The position numbers and the translations under genes are program-made. Under the pieces are notes generated by a model. That model was given only the letters and a program-made list of their open reading frames with translations, was not told where the DNA came from and did no database searches. From Stenotrophomonas aracearum (GTDB lineage: Bacteria; Pseudomonadota; Gammaproteobacteria; Xanthomonadales; Xanthomonadaceae): 64,000 nucleotides of DNA. This document shows, in pieces, positions 51,688 through 59,737 of the stretch (position 1 is its first letter; each line of letters opens with the position of its first letter). Location: NCBI RefSeq assembly GCF_031834615.1, contig NZ_CP115543.1, forward strand, positions 2,305,001-2,369,000, in the 5' to 3' direction.

Positions 51688-52200
51688 TCAGCCGAAGGGC
51701 GCAACGTTGAAGGTCATCCCGGCGATCGCCAGCAACCCGAGCACCCACAACAGCCCTGCGGTGATCAGCGTCAGCGACACCGGGTAGTGGCTTTCGCCGT
51801 GGATCAGTCCTTCGCGCTTCATCAGGGTGCGCTCGGCGCGCAGCTCCCGCATGTAGCGCAGGTGGTAGATGATCCCGAGCGTGAGCAGCACCATCCCCAG
51901 CGCCACCAGCGCCACGCCGAAGTTGCGGGGTGCATGCGGCTTCAGGCTGACACCCGGCAGTTCGAGCATGTGCCCGAAGAACTGGAAGATGGTGAAGCCG
52001 AACCCGATCAGCGACAGCGCGGTGCGGATGATCGACATGAGCGTCCGGTCGGCGCTCATCCGCGTGCGCTGGAACGACATGCCGGTGCGACGCGAGGACA
52101 GCTCGAGGGAGACCGCATCGGCGCTGCCGAGTGTCGTCTGTGCCTCGTCCAGCGTCACTGCCCGCTCTGACAATGCGCGGGTCGGGTCTTTCTCGGTCAT
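51688..52200 (-). CDS. DUF202/YidH-type membrane protein
   Basis: A 170-residue protein. The N-terminal half is polar (ALSERAVTLDEAQTTLGSADAVSLELSSRRTGMSFQRTRMSADRTLMSIIRTALSLIGFGFTIFQFF). The second half has the typical RTRMSADRTLMSIIRTALSLIGFGFTI of DUF202 proteins, with three hydrophobic segments. Function unknown; inner membrane. It overlaps the upstream gene by 4 bases and is followed by the FGE-like gene 12 bp later. Confidence 0.82.
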   Translation of the reverse strand: MTEKDPTRALSERAVTLDEAQTTLGSADAVSLELSSRRTGMSFQRTRMSADRTLMSIIRTALSLIGFGFTIFQFFGHMLELPGVSLKPHAPRNFGVALVALGMVLLTLGIIYHLRYMRELRAERTLMKREGLIHGESHYPVSLTLITAGLLWVLGLLAIAGMTFNVAPFG

Positions 52201-52628
52201 GAGGCAGAATCCTTGTGGGCGGTTGGATGGTGGCGGTACCAGCGCGCGGCCAGTCGGGTGAACGGGCCCCGCAGGATCAGGTAGGGAATGAAGCCGAGCG
52301 CCACCGCCAGTACGAATGCCTCCAGCGGATGGGGAAAGCCGCCGTACACACGCACCTGGTAAATCGCATCCATCACCACCCCCAGCAGCAGGATCCGCGC
52401 CGTGGCCGTGACGCCTTCGCGCCACAGCACCAGGTGCTCGCGGGGCGAACTGCGCATCATCCGCGCAGCGTAGGGCGCCTTGCCGGCGCGCGCGTCGCGC
52501 GTCCCATCGATCAACGCGGTGATCAACGCCATGGTCGGCTGCAGGAAGAACCGGAAGGTCATCGGACCGTCGGTGCGCCCCATCAGGTCGGCCCAGAACC
52601 GCGTCAGGAAGTCGATGACCAGGAGCAT
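52197..52628 (-). CDS. Conserved membrane protein of unknown family
   Basis: A 143-residue protein with amphipathic/hydrophobic segments (MALITALIDG, TARILLLGVVMDAIYQVRVY, LEAFVLAVALGFIPYLILRGPFTRLAARW) and a basic C-terminus. I do not recognise the family. It is the first gene of the six-gene operon, with site C 79 bp upstream, and overlaps the DUF202 start by 4 bases. The Shine-Dalgarno is weak. Confidence 0.65.
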   Translation of the reverse strand: MLLVIDFLTRFWADLMGRTDGPMTFRFFLQPTMALITALIDGTRDARAGKAPYAARMMRSSPREHLVLWREGVTATARILLLGVVMDAIYQVRVYGGFPHPLEAFVLAVALGFIPYLILRGPFTRLAARWYRHHPTAHKDSAS

Positions 52629-52706
52629 GGCCGGTTTCCGTTGTACAGGGGTCCAGCTTGGGGGCGGGGCCGGTGCAGCACATCGGGATAGGTACTGCAT
52701 GCGCAT

Positions 52707-52720
52707 CAGTATTTTTACTG
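52707..52720 (-). promoter_or_regulatory. Palindrome GTA-N4-TAC, site C
   Basis: CAGTATTTTTACTG is a perfect palindrome; on the minus strand its core is GTAAAAATAC, identical to site A. It lies 79 bp before the leftward six-gene operon and 40 bp before the rightward gene at 52760. GTACCTAT lies 23 bp downstream on the minus strand, at -10 distance. Confidence 0.6.
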
Positions 52721-52759
52721 CCCCTGCCCCTGGCAACCGCAAGGGTATGCTCGGTGCGC

Positions 52760-53926
52760 ATGAGCCAGGACACCTACTCATTGATGCGGGGCGGCCTGGT
52801 GCACCGGGTGCTGCATGCCAGTGGCGCCCTGCATCGCAGCCGGCGGCTTTCGGTGTGGCTGGCAGGCCTGTTGACGGCCCTGGCGCTGTTGCCGATGGTG
52901 CTGCTCGCCCAGGCAGAGGGGATGTTGTGGCCGCGCCCCGGGGCCATGGCGTTGTTCGGGGACTATGCCACCCTCGCCCGGCTGCTGCTGGGCCTGCCGT
53001 TGCTGGTGCTGGCTGCGCCCCGCGCGGACGACCTGCTGCGCAGCGCGATCCGGCAACTGACCCACGCCAGCCTGGTGCGACCCAGCCGCCAACCGCGCCT
53101 GATCGCGTTGCTGACGCGGGTGCGGCGCTACCGGGACAGCTGGGTACCGGAACTGGTCTGCATCCTGATCGCGTTCGCACCGTCGTTCTACCAGAGCGGC
53201 GTGGTCAGCCTGCTCGACGGCGTGCCGGACTGGCGTTCGCAGCACGGCGTTGCGACCACCGCGGGGGACTGGTACGGCTGGGTGGGAACGCCCCTGTTCC
53301 GGCTGGTGGTGCTGCTGTGGCTGTGGCGGTTCGTGCTGTGGACGCTGCTGTTGTGGCGCCTGCCACGGGTGGGGCTGGGCCTGCACGCCGAACACCCGGA
53401 CCAGTGCGCCGGCCTTGCCTTCCTCGGCCTTGCACAGGAGCGCTTCAGCGCGCTGGCCGTGGCCGGTGCACTGCTGGTGTGCGGTGCGTGCCTGAACCAG
53501 ATGGTGTATCTGGGCGTGACCCTGCATGACCTGCGCCACCTGCTGGCCGGCTACGTGATCGGCGCCTGCGTGGTGCTGATGTCGCCGCTGCTCCTGCTGG
53601 TACCGGTCCTGGTCCGCACCCGCCGCCACGCCCTCTATCGCTTCGACGCGCTCGGCAACCGCGCCGCGGCGACCTTCGAACAGCGCTGGCAGGCCGCCAG
53701 CGAGGCCACCGCCGGCAGCGAATCGCTCGTCGACACCGGCGACGCCTCGGCGATTGCGGACTTCGGCGGCGTCTACCAGAGCATCGTGGCGATGTCGGTC
53801 ATTCCAGTCACCCGCTGGAACCTGCTGTCGATGGCGATGTCCGCAGCCGTGCCGCTGCTGCCGCTGGTGCTGATGGCGTTCCCGTTCGACGACCTGGTGG
53901 CCAAGCTGATGGGCATCCTGGTCTGA
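52760..53926 (+). CDS. Multi-pass membrane protein of unknown function
   Basis: A 388-residue protein with about seven hydrophobic segments (LSVWLAGLLTALALLPMVLLA, LLLGLPLLVLAAP, LVVLLWLWRFVLWTLLLW, ALAVAGALLVCGACLNQMVY, GACVVLMSPLLLLVPVLV, LLSMAMSAAVPLLPLVLMAF). A soluble Ala/Glu-rich stretch lies near the C-terminus. No domain is recognised; DRY-like RxRR clusters follow membrane helices. It is divergent from the FGE operon across site C. GTG/ATG choices exist; ATG at 52760 was chosen as the first in a normal context. Confidence 0.65.
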   Translation: MSQDTYSLMRGGLVHRVLHASGALHRSRRLSVWLAGLLTALALLPMVLLAQAEGMLWPRPGAMALFGDYATLARLLLGLPLLVLAAPRADDLLRSAIRQLTHASLVRPSRQPRLIALLTRVRRYRDSWVPELVCILIAFAPSFYQSGVVSLLDGVPDWRSQHGVATTAGDWYGWVGTPLFRLVVLLWLWRFVLWTLLLWRLPRVGLGLHAEHPDQCAGLAFLGLAQERFSALAVAGALLVCGACLNQMVYLGVTLHDLRHLLAGYVIGACVVLMSPLLLLVPVLVRTRRHALYRFDALGNRAAATFEQRWQAASEATAGSESLVDTGDASAIADFGGVYQSIVAMSVIPVTRWNLLSMAMSAAVPLLPLVLMAFPFDDLVAKLMGILV

Positions 53927-53944
53927 CGGCGCGCCTGGCGCTCC

Positions 53945-54334
53945 CTACAGCGAACGCGACACGAACGGCTCACCGCGCAACGCGGCCTGCACCGCCAGTG
54001 CCAGGTCATCGCCTGCATCGGACTTGAGTACATAGCTGCAGGGTCCCAGCGCCATCGCGCGATCGACCATCTGCGGCTCGGCATGCACGGTGATGAAGAC
54101 CACGCCCAGCACCGGGCGCTGCACGCGCAGGCGCCGCGCCGCTTCCAGCCCATCGATCTCAGGCATCGCAATATCGGTCACTACCACGTCCGGCAGCATG
54201 CTCTGCGCCGCCTTGACCAGCGACGCCCCGTCCTGGACCAAGCCGATCACCTCGAACTGTTCGGCCAGCAACCCGCGCAGTTGCCGCCCCATGGCGGAAC
54301 CGTCCTCGGCCAGCAGCACACGGGCAGCGTTCAT
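53945..54334 (-). CDS. Stand-alone response-regulator receiver domain
   Basis: A 129-residue CheY-like receiver: VLLAEDGSAMGRQLRGLLAEQFEVIGLVQDGASLVKAAQSMLPDVVVTDIAMPEIDGLEAARRL with the phosphoacceptor Asp in VVTDIAMP, Thr/Val in VVFITVHAE and Lys in YVLKSDAG. No output domain follows. It probably acts in a relay or modulates a partner. It lies downstream of a LuxR-type regulator across a 78-bp spacer with a 22-base inverted repeat. Confidence 0.85.
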   Translation of the reverse strand: MNAARVLLAEDGSAMGRQLRGLLAEQFEVIGLVQDGASLVKAAQSMLPDVVVTDIAMPEIDGLEAARRLRVQRPVLGVVFITVHAEPQMVDRAMALGPCSYVLKSDAGDDLALAVQAALRGEPFVSRSL

Positions 54335-54411
54335 GGGGTCCCGGCAAGTGATTGCACACCCTGATGGTGTGCCGCAGCCGAGACGGTAACAAGGGAAAAA
54401 CAACCGGACGC

Positions 54412-54433
54412 GGGCAAGTAAATCTACTTGCCC
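54412..54433 (-). promoter_or_regulatory. Perfect inverted repeat, site D (GTA-N4-TAC with longer arms)
   Basis: GGGCAAGTA-AATC-TACTTGCCC, a perfect 9-bp inverted repeat with a 4-base centre. It contains the GTA-N4-TAC core shared with sites A and C. It sits 78 bp before the receiver gene and 22 bp after the LuxR-type gene, so it could be an operator or a weak terminator; a T run lies 14 bases beyond on the minus strand. Confidence 0.5.
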
Positions 54434-54455
54434 GGCCCTCGGGCCGCAGGCCGGG

Positions 54456-55124
54456 TCAGTGCCGGATCAGCCCCTCGTGTTCGGCCTTGCGCACCAGTTC
54501 CAGGGTGCCGTGCACGCCCAGCTCCTGCATGATCGCGTACTTGTGCGATTCGATGGTGCGGACCGAAACGCCCAGTTCGTAGGCGATCTGTTTGGAGCGC
54601 AGCCCGCGCGCCACGTATTCCAGGATGCGCAGTTGCTTGTCGGTCAGCACGTACTGCTGGCGCCCGGCATTGGTAATGGCGTCCATGGCCAGCGTCGGGG
54701 TGACGTAGGTGTGCCCGCCCATCACGCCGGCCAGGGCCCGCACCAGCTCTTCGCCGGCGGCACTCTTGAGGACATAGCCGCGTGCGCCGGCGCGGATCGC
54801 TTCGGCCGCGACGCTGGATTCGTCATGCATGGTGAGGAAGACCACCGGCATCTCGAAGCCCTCCTCGCGCATCCTGCGCAATGCCTGGATGCCGGTGAGG
54901 CCGGGCATGCTGATGTCGGCCACCACCACGTCGGGTGGATCGCGCCGTACCGCCTCCACCAGTTCCTCGCCGGAGCACACCAGCTCGATCGAATCGAAGC
55001 GGTCTTCCAGAAGGTGCTCGATGCCCTGCGCCACCACCCGGTGGTCGTCTGCCAGGACAACCCTGCGATACCGGCTCTCCGCCGTCGAATACGAAACCTG
55101 CATGTGCTCGTCTCCCATGGTCAT
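54456..55124 (-). CDS. LuxR/NarL-type response regulator
   Basis: A 222-residue regulator. The receiver has VVLADDHRVVAQGIEHLL, the phosphoacceptor Asp in VVVADISMPGLTG, and Lys in GYVLKSAAG. The output is LTDKQLRILEYVARGLRSKQIAYELGVSVRTIESHKYAIMQELG, a LuxR-type HTH. Three in-frame ATGs (55124, 55118, 55103) are possible; 55124 follows AGGGGA at 8-10 bases, and 55103 follows GGGAGA. The likely partner kinase at 56508-58038 is broken. It is a candidate regulator of the palindromic sites in this region. Confidence 0.88.
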   Translation of the reverse strand: MTMGDEHMQVSYSTAESRYRRVVLADDHRVVAQGIEHLLEDRFDSIELVCSGEELVEAVRRDPPDVVVADISMPGLTGIQALRRMREEGFEMPVVFLTMHDESSVAAEAIRAGARGYVLKSAAGEELVRALAGVMGGHTYVTPTLAMDAITNAGRQQYVLTDKQLRILEYVARGLRSKQIAYELGVSVRTIESHKYAIMQELGVHGTLELVRKAEHEGLIRH

Positions 55125-55255
55125 CAATCGTCCCCTGATTGAAGTACTGCGCGGAGAAGCTCTCCGGCTTCCGCCGCGCAACGACCTGAAAATTACAGTC
55201 GCGGTGTGATGGATTCGTGACGGCGTCGTATTCTGTGACTCACGCCCGCAACTAT

Positions 55256-56227
55256 TCAGCTGCGCAGCGTGTCGCGCGGGCTTTCTCCGAATACATCACG
55301 GTACATGACGGAAAACCGGCCAAGGTGGGCGAACCCGTAGCGGGTCGCGACCTCGGTCACCCCGACGCGCCCCTGCGCACGGCGCAACGCACTGCGGGCA
55401 AGGTTCAAACGCGCCAGCTGGTGCCAATGGCACGGACCATGGCCGTAGGCATCACGGAACAGGCGCTCCAGCTGGCGCTCGCCTACGCCCAGATAGCTGG
55501 ACAGCGCACGGCTGTCGTACGCATTTTCCAGCTGCGACTTCAGGTAGGCCTCGGCCTGGCGGACGATCGCGTCCCGCCGGCGCTCGATGCCGCTGCCCAG
55601 GCCGCGCCGCTCCGGGCCGCCATCGCTCGCACCGACCGCATCGATGAACACGCCCAGCAATGTACTGGCCTGCACCTCCAGCTGCTCCGGCATCACCACG
55701 CCCTGCCACTCGGCCGCTTCCTGCAATACCGAAAACACCCCTTCGCGCAGGTTGCGTGCGTCCTTCGGCGCCGCCGCCCGACTGTGCCAGCCGGTGCGCG
55801 GCAACCGCAGCTCACGACCCAGCCGCCGCACCGACTCGCGCTGCAGCACCTCGCGTGGAATCAGCATCACCGCCCATTGCCAGCCACCCGGGCTGGGCCG
55901 GACATTCAACTCGCTGTCCTCGGCAAACACCATCACCTGGCCCGCCGCGATCCAGCGCCCGTTGGCCCACATCGGCGCTTCGCAGGTCACCGCCAGGGCC
56001 AGCGCGATCATGCCCTGGCTGAAACTGCCGCTGGCGAAGATCGGCAGCGTATAGGCGCCGCTGTCCAGGCTGAACTCCGGAAACACCAGCCGCTGCACGC
56101 AGGCGCGGAAGTGGCCGGAGGCCAGCAGGCGCTGTTCGAAGCGCGTATCGCGGACCACCCCGAGCAGGGCGTCTGCATCGAAACCGTCAACCACGAAACG
56201 GCTGTACGGTGACATCGGTTCATCCAT
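55256..56227 (-). CDS. AraC-family transcriptional regulator
   Basis: A 323-residue regulator with an N-terminal sensing domain (FVVDGFDADALLGVVRDTRFEQRLLASGHFRACVQRLVFPEFSLDSG) and a C-terminal double HTH from about residue 225 (RDAIVRQAEAYLKSQLENAYDSRALSSYLGVGERQLERLFRDAYGHGP, VTEVATRYGFAHLGRFSVMYRDVFGESPRDTL). It resembles EutR/OxyR-cupin-less AraC activators that sense small aliphatic or aromatic compounds; the ligand is unknown. Start ATG at 56227 follows GGGGGAG by 6-8 bases. No adjacent target is evident. Confidence 0.87.
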   Translation of the reverse strand: MDEPMSPYSRFVVDGFDADALLGVVRDTRFEQRLLASGHFRACVQRLVFPEFSLDSGAYTLPIFASGSFSQGMIALALAVTCEAPMWANGRWIAAGQVMVFAEDSELNVRPSPGGWQWAVMLIPREVLQRESVRRLGRELRLPRTGWHSRAAAPKDARNLREGVFSVLQEAAEWQGVVMPEQLEVQASTLLGVFIDAVGASDGGPERRGLGSGIERRRDAIVRQAEAYLKSQLENAYDSRALSSYLGVGERQLERLFRDAYGHGPCHWHQLARLNLARSALRRAQGRVGVTEVATRYGFAHLGRFSVMYRDVFGESPRDTLRS

Positions 56228-56507
56228 CGCCAGCTCCCCCGTCACGTCGGAATGTGGATAGCGTGCAACGCGTCAACCTGTTTACATCGGGCCGATTGTG
56301 GGGCTGAAGCAACACGGCGGCAAGCGGTCAAGCAGAGGGTCGTACCACGCAGGGCGCATGGATCGCCTCGCGATCCCGCCCATCTCCCCGAGGTGCAGAG
56401 TGCAGGCCAGCAGCCAGGTGAATCGGGTCGGCGTGGAAGCGCCGGACACGCCGCGACGTCGCTCCCGGACACGACGGGTAGCGCGTTTCACATATTCTGC
56501 ACTCGAC
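56228..56507. other. 280-bp spacer between the AraC and kinase genes
   Basis: Upstream region of both the leftward AraC gene and the rightward kinase gene. A frame open from 56298 lies ahead of the kinase but is arginine-rich and looks noncoding. TATTCT at 56493-56498 is a possible -10 for the kinase, with no good -35. Confidence 0.4.
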
Positions 56508-58038
56508 GTGCGCACACTTTTAACACTTGCCCTGCCCTTGCTGGTCGGCTGCATCCTGGGCCAGTGGTTGCCTACCTTGTTGCCCGAGCAGCTGCACCTG
56601 CACGTGATCTGGATACCCGGCCCACTGCTGCTGGGCTTCCTGCTGGTCACCCCGCGTAACCAGTGGCGGACCTGCGTGCTGGCCGCCTGCATCGGCACCG
56701 TGCTCTCCCTGCCGCTGGTCCCGATGGCCTCGTTGCCGCGCCTGCTGGCCAGCCTGGGCGAATTCGCCATGGTGGGTGTGGTGGCATGGCTGCTGCTGCG
56801 CTGGCGGGGCGAACGCGCCGCGCTGGAAGATTATCGCGACCTGAGTTTCTTCCTGCTGCTGGCCTGCGTGCTGCTGCCGCTGTGCAGCGCCTGGTGGTAT
56901 TCGTTGGCCCAGGGCGGGCGCAGCGGCGCAAGCGGTCCGGCTGCACTGCGCGAACTGGCCCTGACCAGCGCGGTGAGCTACCTGGTGCTGGTGCCGGCGC
57001 TGGTCAACGTGGTCCGCATCATCGACGCCCCGGAGCGCCGCCACGGCTGGCGCTGGGATTCGATGGCGCTGGCCATGGTGCTGTTCGGCCTGCTGGTGGT
57101 GCTGTGGACGGTGGACTGGCAGGACGGCGTGATGACCCCGCTGCTGACCCTGGCGCCGATTCCCCTGCTGGTCTGGGCGCTGATCGTGTTCGGCATTGCC
57201 GGCGCCTCGGTCACCATGCTGGCGATAGCAGTGCTCGGCATGCAGCTCGGCGTGGAAGGCCTGGGGCCGTTCGGCTTCTGGTCGGTCGACCGCAACCTGC
57301 TCACCGGCCAGGCCTGGACCCTGTGCACCGGCTTCGCGCTGCTGTTCCTGGGCGCACTCTCCGAGCAGAAGCTGTCCAGCCGGATCAAACTGCAACGCGC
57401 TTACGCTCGCCTGGGCGAAGTGACCGGGCGCATGCTGGTGGTGCAGGAAGAAGAACGCACGCGCATCGCGCGCGACCTGCACGATGACGTCAACCAGTCG
57501 CTGGCCGCGATCTCGATCCGGCTCAGCACGCTGCGCAACCACATTCCGCTGGAGGAACGGCCCAGCGTGGTGGAACTGCAGGACCAGCTGCTGTCGGTCT
57601 CCAATGACATCCGGGCCATTTCGCATGAGCTGCACCCCAGCATCCTGCGCTTCACCGGCCTGGCCAGCGCGTTGGACGCGTTCTGCATCAAGCGCAACGC
57701 CCGCGGTCGATTGCGGCTGCGCTGCAGCATCGAAGACGCGCCCCGGCTCAACGACGAACAGGAGCTCAGCCTGTTCCGGATCGTGCAGGAAGCCGTCAAC
57801 AACGTAGACAAGCACGCGCGCGCTCGCGTGGCCGACGTGCTGGTCTGCGTGCGCGGACGACGACGGCATCGGCATTCCCCCCGGCCACCTGCGGCGTGCG
57901 CCCGGGCTGGGCCTGATCAGCATGGAAGAACGTGCCAGGCTGCTCGGCGGCGTGCTGCACGTAGACACCAGCCCGCTTGGCGGAGCGCGCATCGAGGTTC
58001 GTTTCCCGCTGCGCGACAACGCGCAACAGGGACGTTGA
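56508..58038 (+). pseudogene. MASE1-type sensor histidine kinase broken in the ATP-binding domain
   Basis: A 510-codon gene. The N-terminal half has about eight hydrophobic segments (MASE1-like: LGQWLPTLLPEQLHLHVIWIPGPLLLGFLL...). A HisKA_3 region follows: VVQEEERTRIARDLHDDVNQSLAAISIRLSTLR, with His in DLHDD, and ISHELHPSILRFTGLASALD. The N box EAVNNVDKHARARVADVLVCVR is then followed in a shifted frame by DDDGIGIPPGHLRRAPGLGLISMEERARLLGG and ends TGA at 58038. Roughly ten residues normally present between N box and G1 box are missing and the frame shifts near 57855, so kinase activity should be lost. GTG at 56508 is the assumed start. Confidence 0.78.
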
Positions 58039-58048
58039 CCCCCCGGCG

Positions 58049-58070
58049 GTAGTGCCACGCCCTGCGTGGC
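58049..58070 (+). repeat. SMAG/REP palindrome
   Basis: GTAG with stem GCCACGC/GCGTGGC and loop CCT, the CACGC variant also seen at 19821. It lies between the broken kinase and the phosphatase gene. Confidence 0.8.
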
Positions 58071-58096
58071 AACCCTCGCAGAACATGGAGCCCCAC

Positions 58097-58960
58097 ATGC
58101 GCCTGAACCGCACGCTCACCACCCTCGCAGTGTCCGCCCTGCTCGCCGCCTGCGCCACCGGCCCCCTCAACCCACCCGCCCCCGCGGTCCTCCCAACCGC
58201 ATTGCCCCCCGCTCCGCCGCCGGTCCCCGAGCTGCGCCCCGGTGTGCCCGCCGGCTACCTCGGCCGGTCCCTACCCGACAGCCTCGCCCTGCTGCCGCCG
58301 TACCCGGCCAAAGGCAGCCCTGGCTTCGCCCGCGACCAGGCGGTCAGCCGTGCCTCGCAGAAGCTGAAGAACACCCCCCGCTATGCCCTGGCCAGCCGCG
58401 ACGCCGACCTGAGCTTCCCGCAGGTCGCCGGCACCTTCTCCTGCGCGCTCGGGGTGCCGGTCAGCGCGCAGGACACCCCCCGCCTGTACCTGCTGCTGCA
58501 GCGGAGCATGGTCGACGCCGGCCTGGCCACCTATGCCGCCAAGGACCACTACCAGCGGACCCGCCCGTTCGTGTTCTACAAGGAAAAAACCTGCGCACCG
58601 GCCGACGAAGAGGCACTGCGCAAGGACGGCTCCTATCCCTCCGGACACACCGCGATCGGCTGGGCCTGGGCACTGCTGCTCAGCGAGCTCAGCCCAGCCC
58701 AGGCCGACGCCGTGCTGGCGCGCGGCCGCGCCTTTGGCGAGAACCGCCTGATCTGCAACGCGCACTGGCAGAGCGATGTGCTGCAGGGACGCGCGGTGGG
58801 CGCCGGCGCGGTGGCGGTGCTGCACGCCAACCCGCAGTTCAACGCCGACATGGCCGCCGCCCGCGCCGAGATCAATGCACTGCGCGGCAATGGCGTGGAG
58901 CCGCAGGACTGCACTGCCGAGGCGGCGGCGTTGAAGGTGAAGATCCCCGGCGTGGAGTGA
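58097..58960 (+). CDS. PAP2-family acid phosphatase lipoprotein
   Basis: A 287-residue lipoprotein. LLAACATG is a lipobox; a Pro-rich linker follows. The PAP2 catalytic motifs are KDHYQRTRPF (KxxxxxxRP), YPSGHTAIGW (PSGH) and ENRLICNAHWQSD (SR/xRxxxxxHxxxD). This fits class A nonspecific acid phosphatases (PhoN/PhoC type), probably anchored in the periplasm or outer membrane and releasing phosphate from organic phosphates. GGAG precedes the ATG by 8 bases. It is 26 bp past a SMAG repeat; no operon partner. Confidence 0.88.
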   Translation: MRLNRTLTTLAVSALLAACATGPLNPPAPAVLPTALPPAPPPVPELRPGVPAGYLGRSLPDSLALLPPYPAKGSPGFARDQAVSRASQKLKNTPRYALASRDADLSFPQVAGTFSCALGVPVSAQDTPRLYLLLQRSMVDAGLATYAAKDHYQRTRPFVFYKEKTCAPADEEALRKDGSYPSGHTAIGWAWALLLSELSPAQADAVLARGRAFGENRLICNAHWQSDVLQGRAVGAGAVAVLHANPQFNADMAAARAEINALRGNGVEPQDCTAEAAALKVKIPGVE

Positions 58961-58985
58961 TCATGCCGATACACAGGCAAAACAA

Positions 58986-59180
58986 TGACCCGACTCGTCG
59001 TCCTACCCAATGACGGGGGAGACATCGCGCATGGCGACGAGGCGGGTCAAGCCGTTGTCCCGATCAGCACGGGAGAGAGTCGTGCCAGCGGGCACAACGC
59101 AGTCGTATGTGGATGGCCTGGCTCGCTGCCCCCTGAGCGATGACGGGGGAGACATCCCGCGGTTGACAGCGAGCCAGGTC
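58986..59180. repeat. Array of three stem-loops with a repeated loop sequence
   Basis: Unit 1: arms 58986-59002 and 59033-59049 (17 bases, two mismatches). Unit 2: arms 59053-59071 and 59081-59099 (imperfect; outer 6 and inner 5 bp pair). Unit 3: arms 59115-59130 and 59165-59180 (16 bases, two mismatches). The loops of units 1 and 3 share the identical 17-mer ATGACGGGGGAGACATC (59010 and 59140), and unit 2 has the related CACGGGAGAGAGTC. Arms differ between units. It could be a repeat family or a structured RNA; it is not CRISPR, SMAG or any element I recognise. Confidence 0.7.
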
Positions 59181-59577
59181 AAACGGTGCAGATTCCGCGC
59201 GGGATCGCAGCAGAATCGGAAGCGTGTGGGAAAAGGCATGTGGCCACGTCGGGCCCGAAGCCGGCCAGCCCACCGGTCGGGCCCGACGGCAGCGCCGGCC
59301 GCGTCGGTGTCGCCAGGCCGGCGACAACGGCTTTGGCGCGGTCCACCGGCGCTGCGGCATGGATCCGCGTCCCCTTGTCGAGCTGCATGGCGGTGTCGAC
59401 CGCATGCAATGGCACCCCGGGTGCGCTGGCCAGTCCCAGCGACAGCAGCCACAGCGGCACTTTCAGATGCAGCACGGTCGGGCCGGCGGCGAGGCTGCCG
59501 CGCGCGGTGGCGATTTCCGAGGTCACCACCAGCGCATCGAGCCGATGGTTCCAAACCAGCCTGAAAATCCTGCCCAT
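59179..59577 (-). pseudogene. Remnant of an ESPR-type autotransporter
   Basis: A 132-codon frame beginning MGRIFRLVWNHRLDALVVTSEIA, the extended signal peptide region (ESPR) of type V autotransporters and hemagglutinins. A hydrophobic signal segment follows (VPLWLLSLGLASAPGVPLHA). Only about 70 further residues (AAPVDRAKAVVAGLATPTRPALPSG...) remain and no passenger or barrel domain is present. The frame stops exactly at the edge of the stem-loop array, so a large autotransporter gene was probably truncated there. AGGGCAG precedes the ATG. Confidence 0.65.
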
Positions 59578-59737
59578 CTGCCCTGCCCCCGACGCTGACG
59601 TTGCGTTGGGAGTATTAGAACGTCGCCATCCGCGCACGGACGCGGTATTCCGGCAGGGTGAATGTGCGTTCCGGCAAGTCGCAGTGGAAAACCGGCAGGC
59701 CGATGGACATTTCCGGCAGCGTGCCGGAAACGTGCAC

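Noticed and set aside
53927..53944. Possible extra SMAG-like palindrome (GGCGCGCC...CTAC)
   Set aside because: The stem is irregular and the CTAC is displaced; not close enough to the other copies to call.
59003..59554. 183-codon minus-strand frame over the stem-loop array and remnant
   Set aside because: Its peptide arises from the inverted repeats (each strand gives a similar sequence); not supported as a gene.
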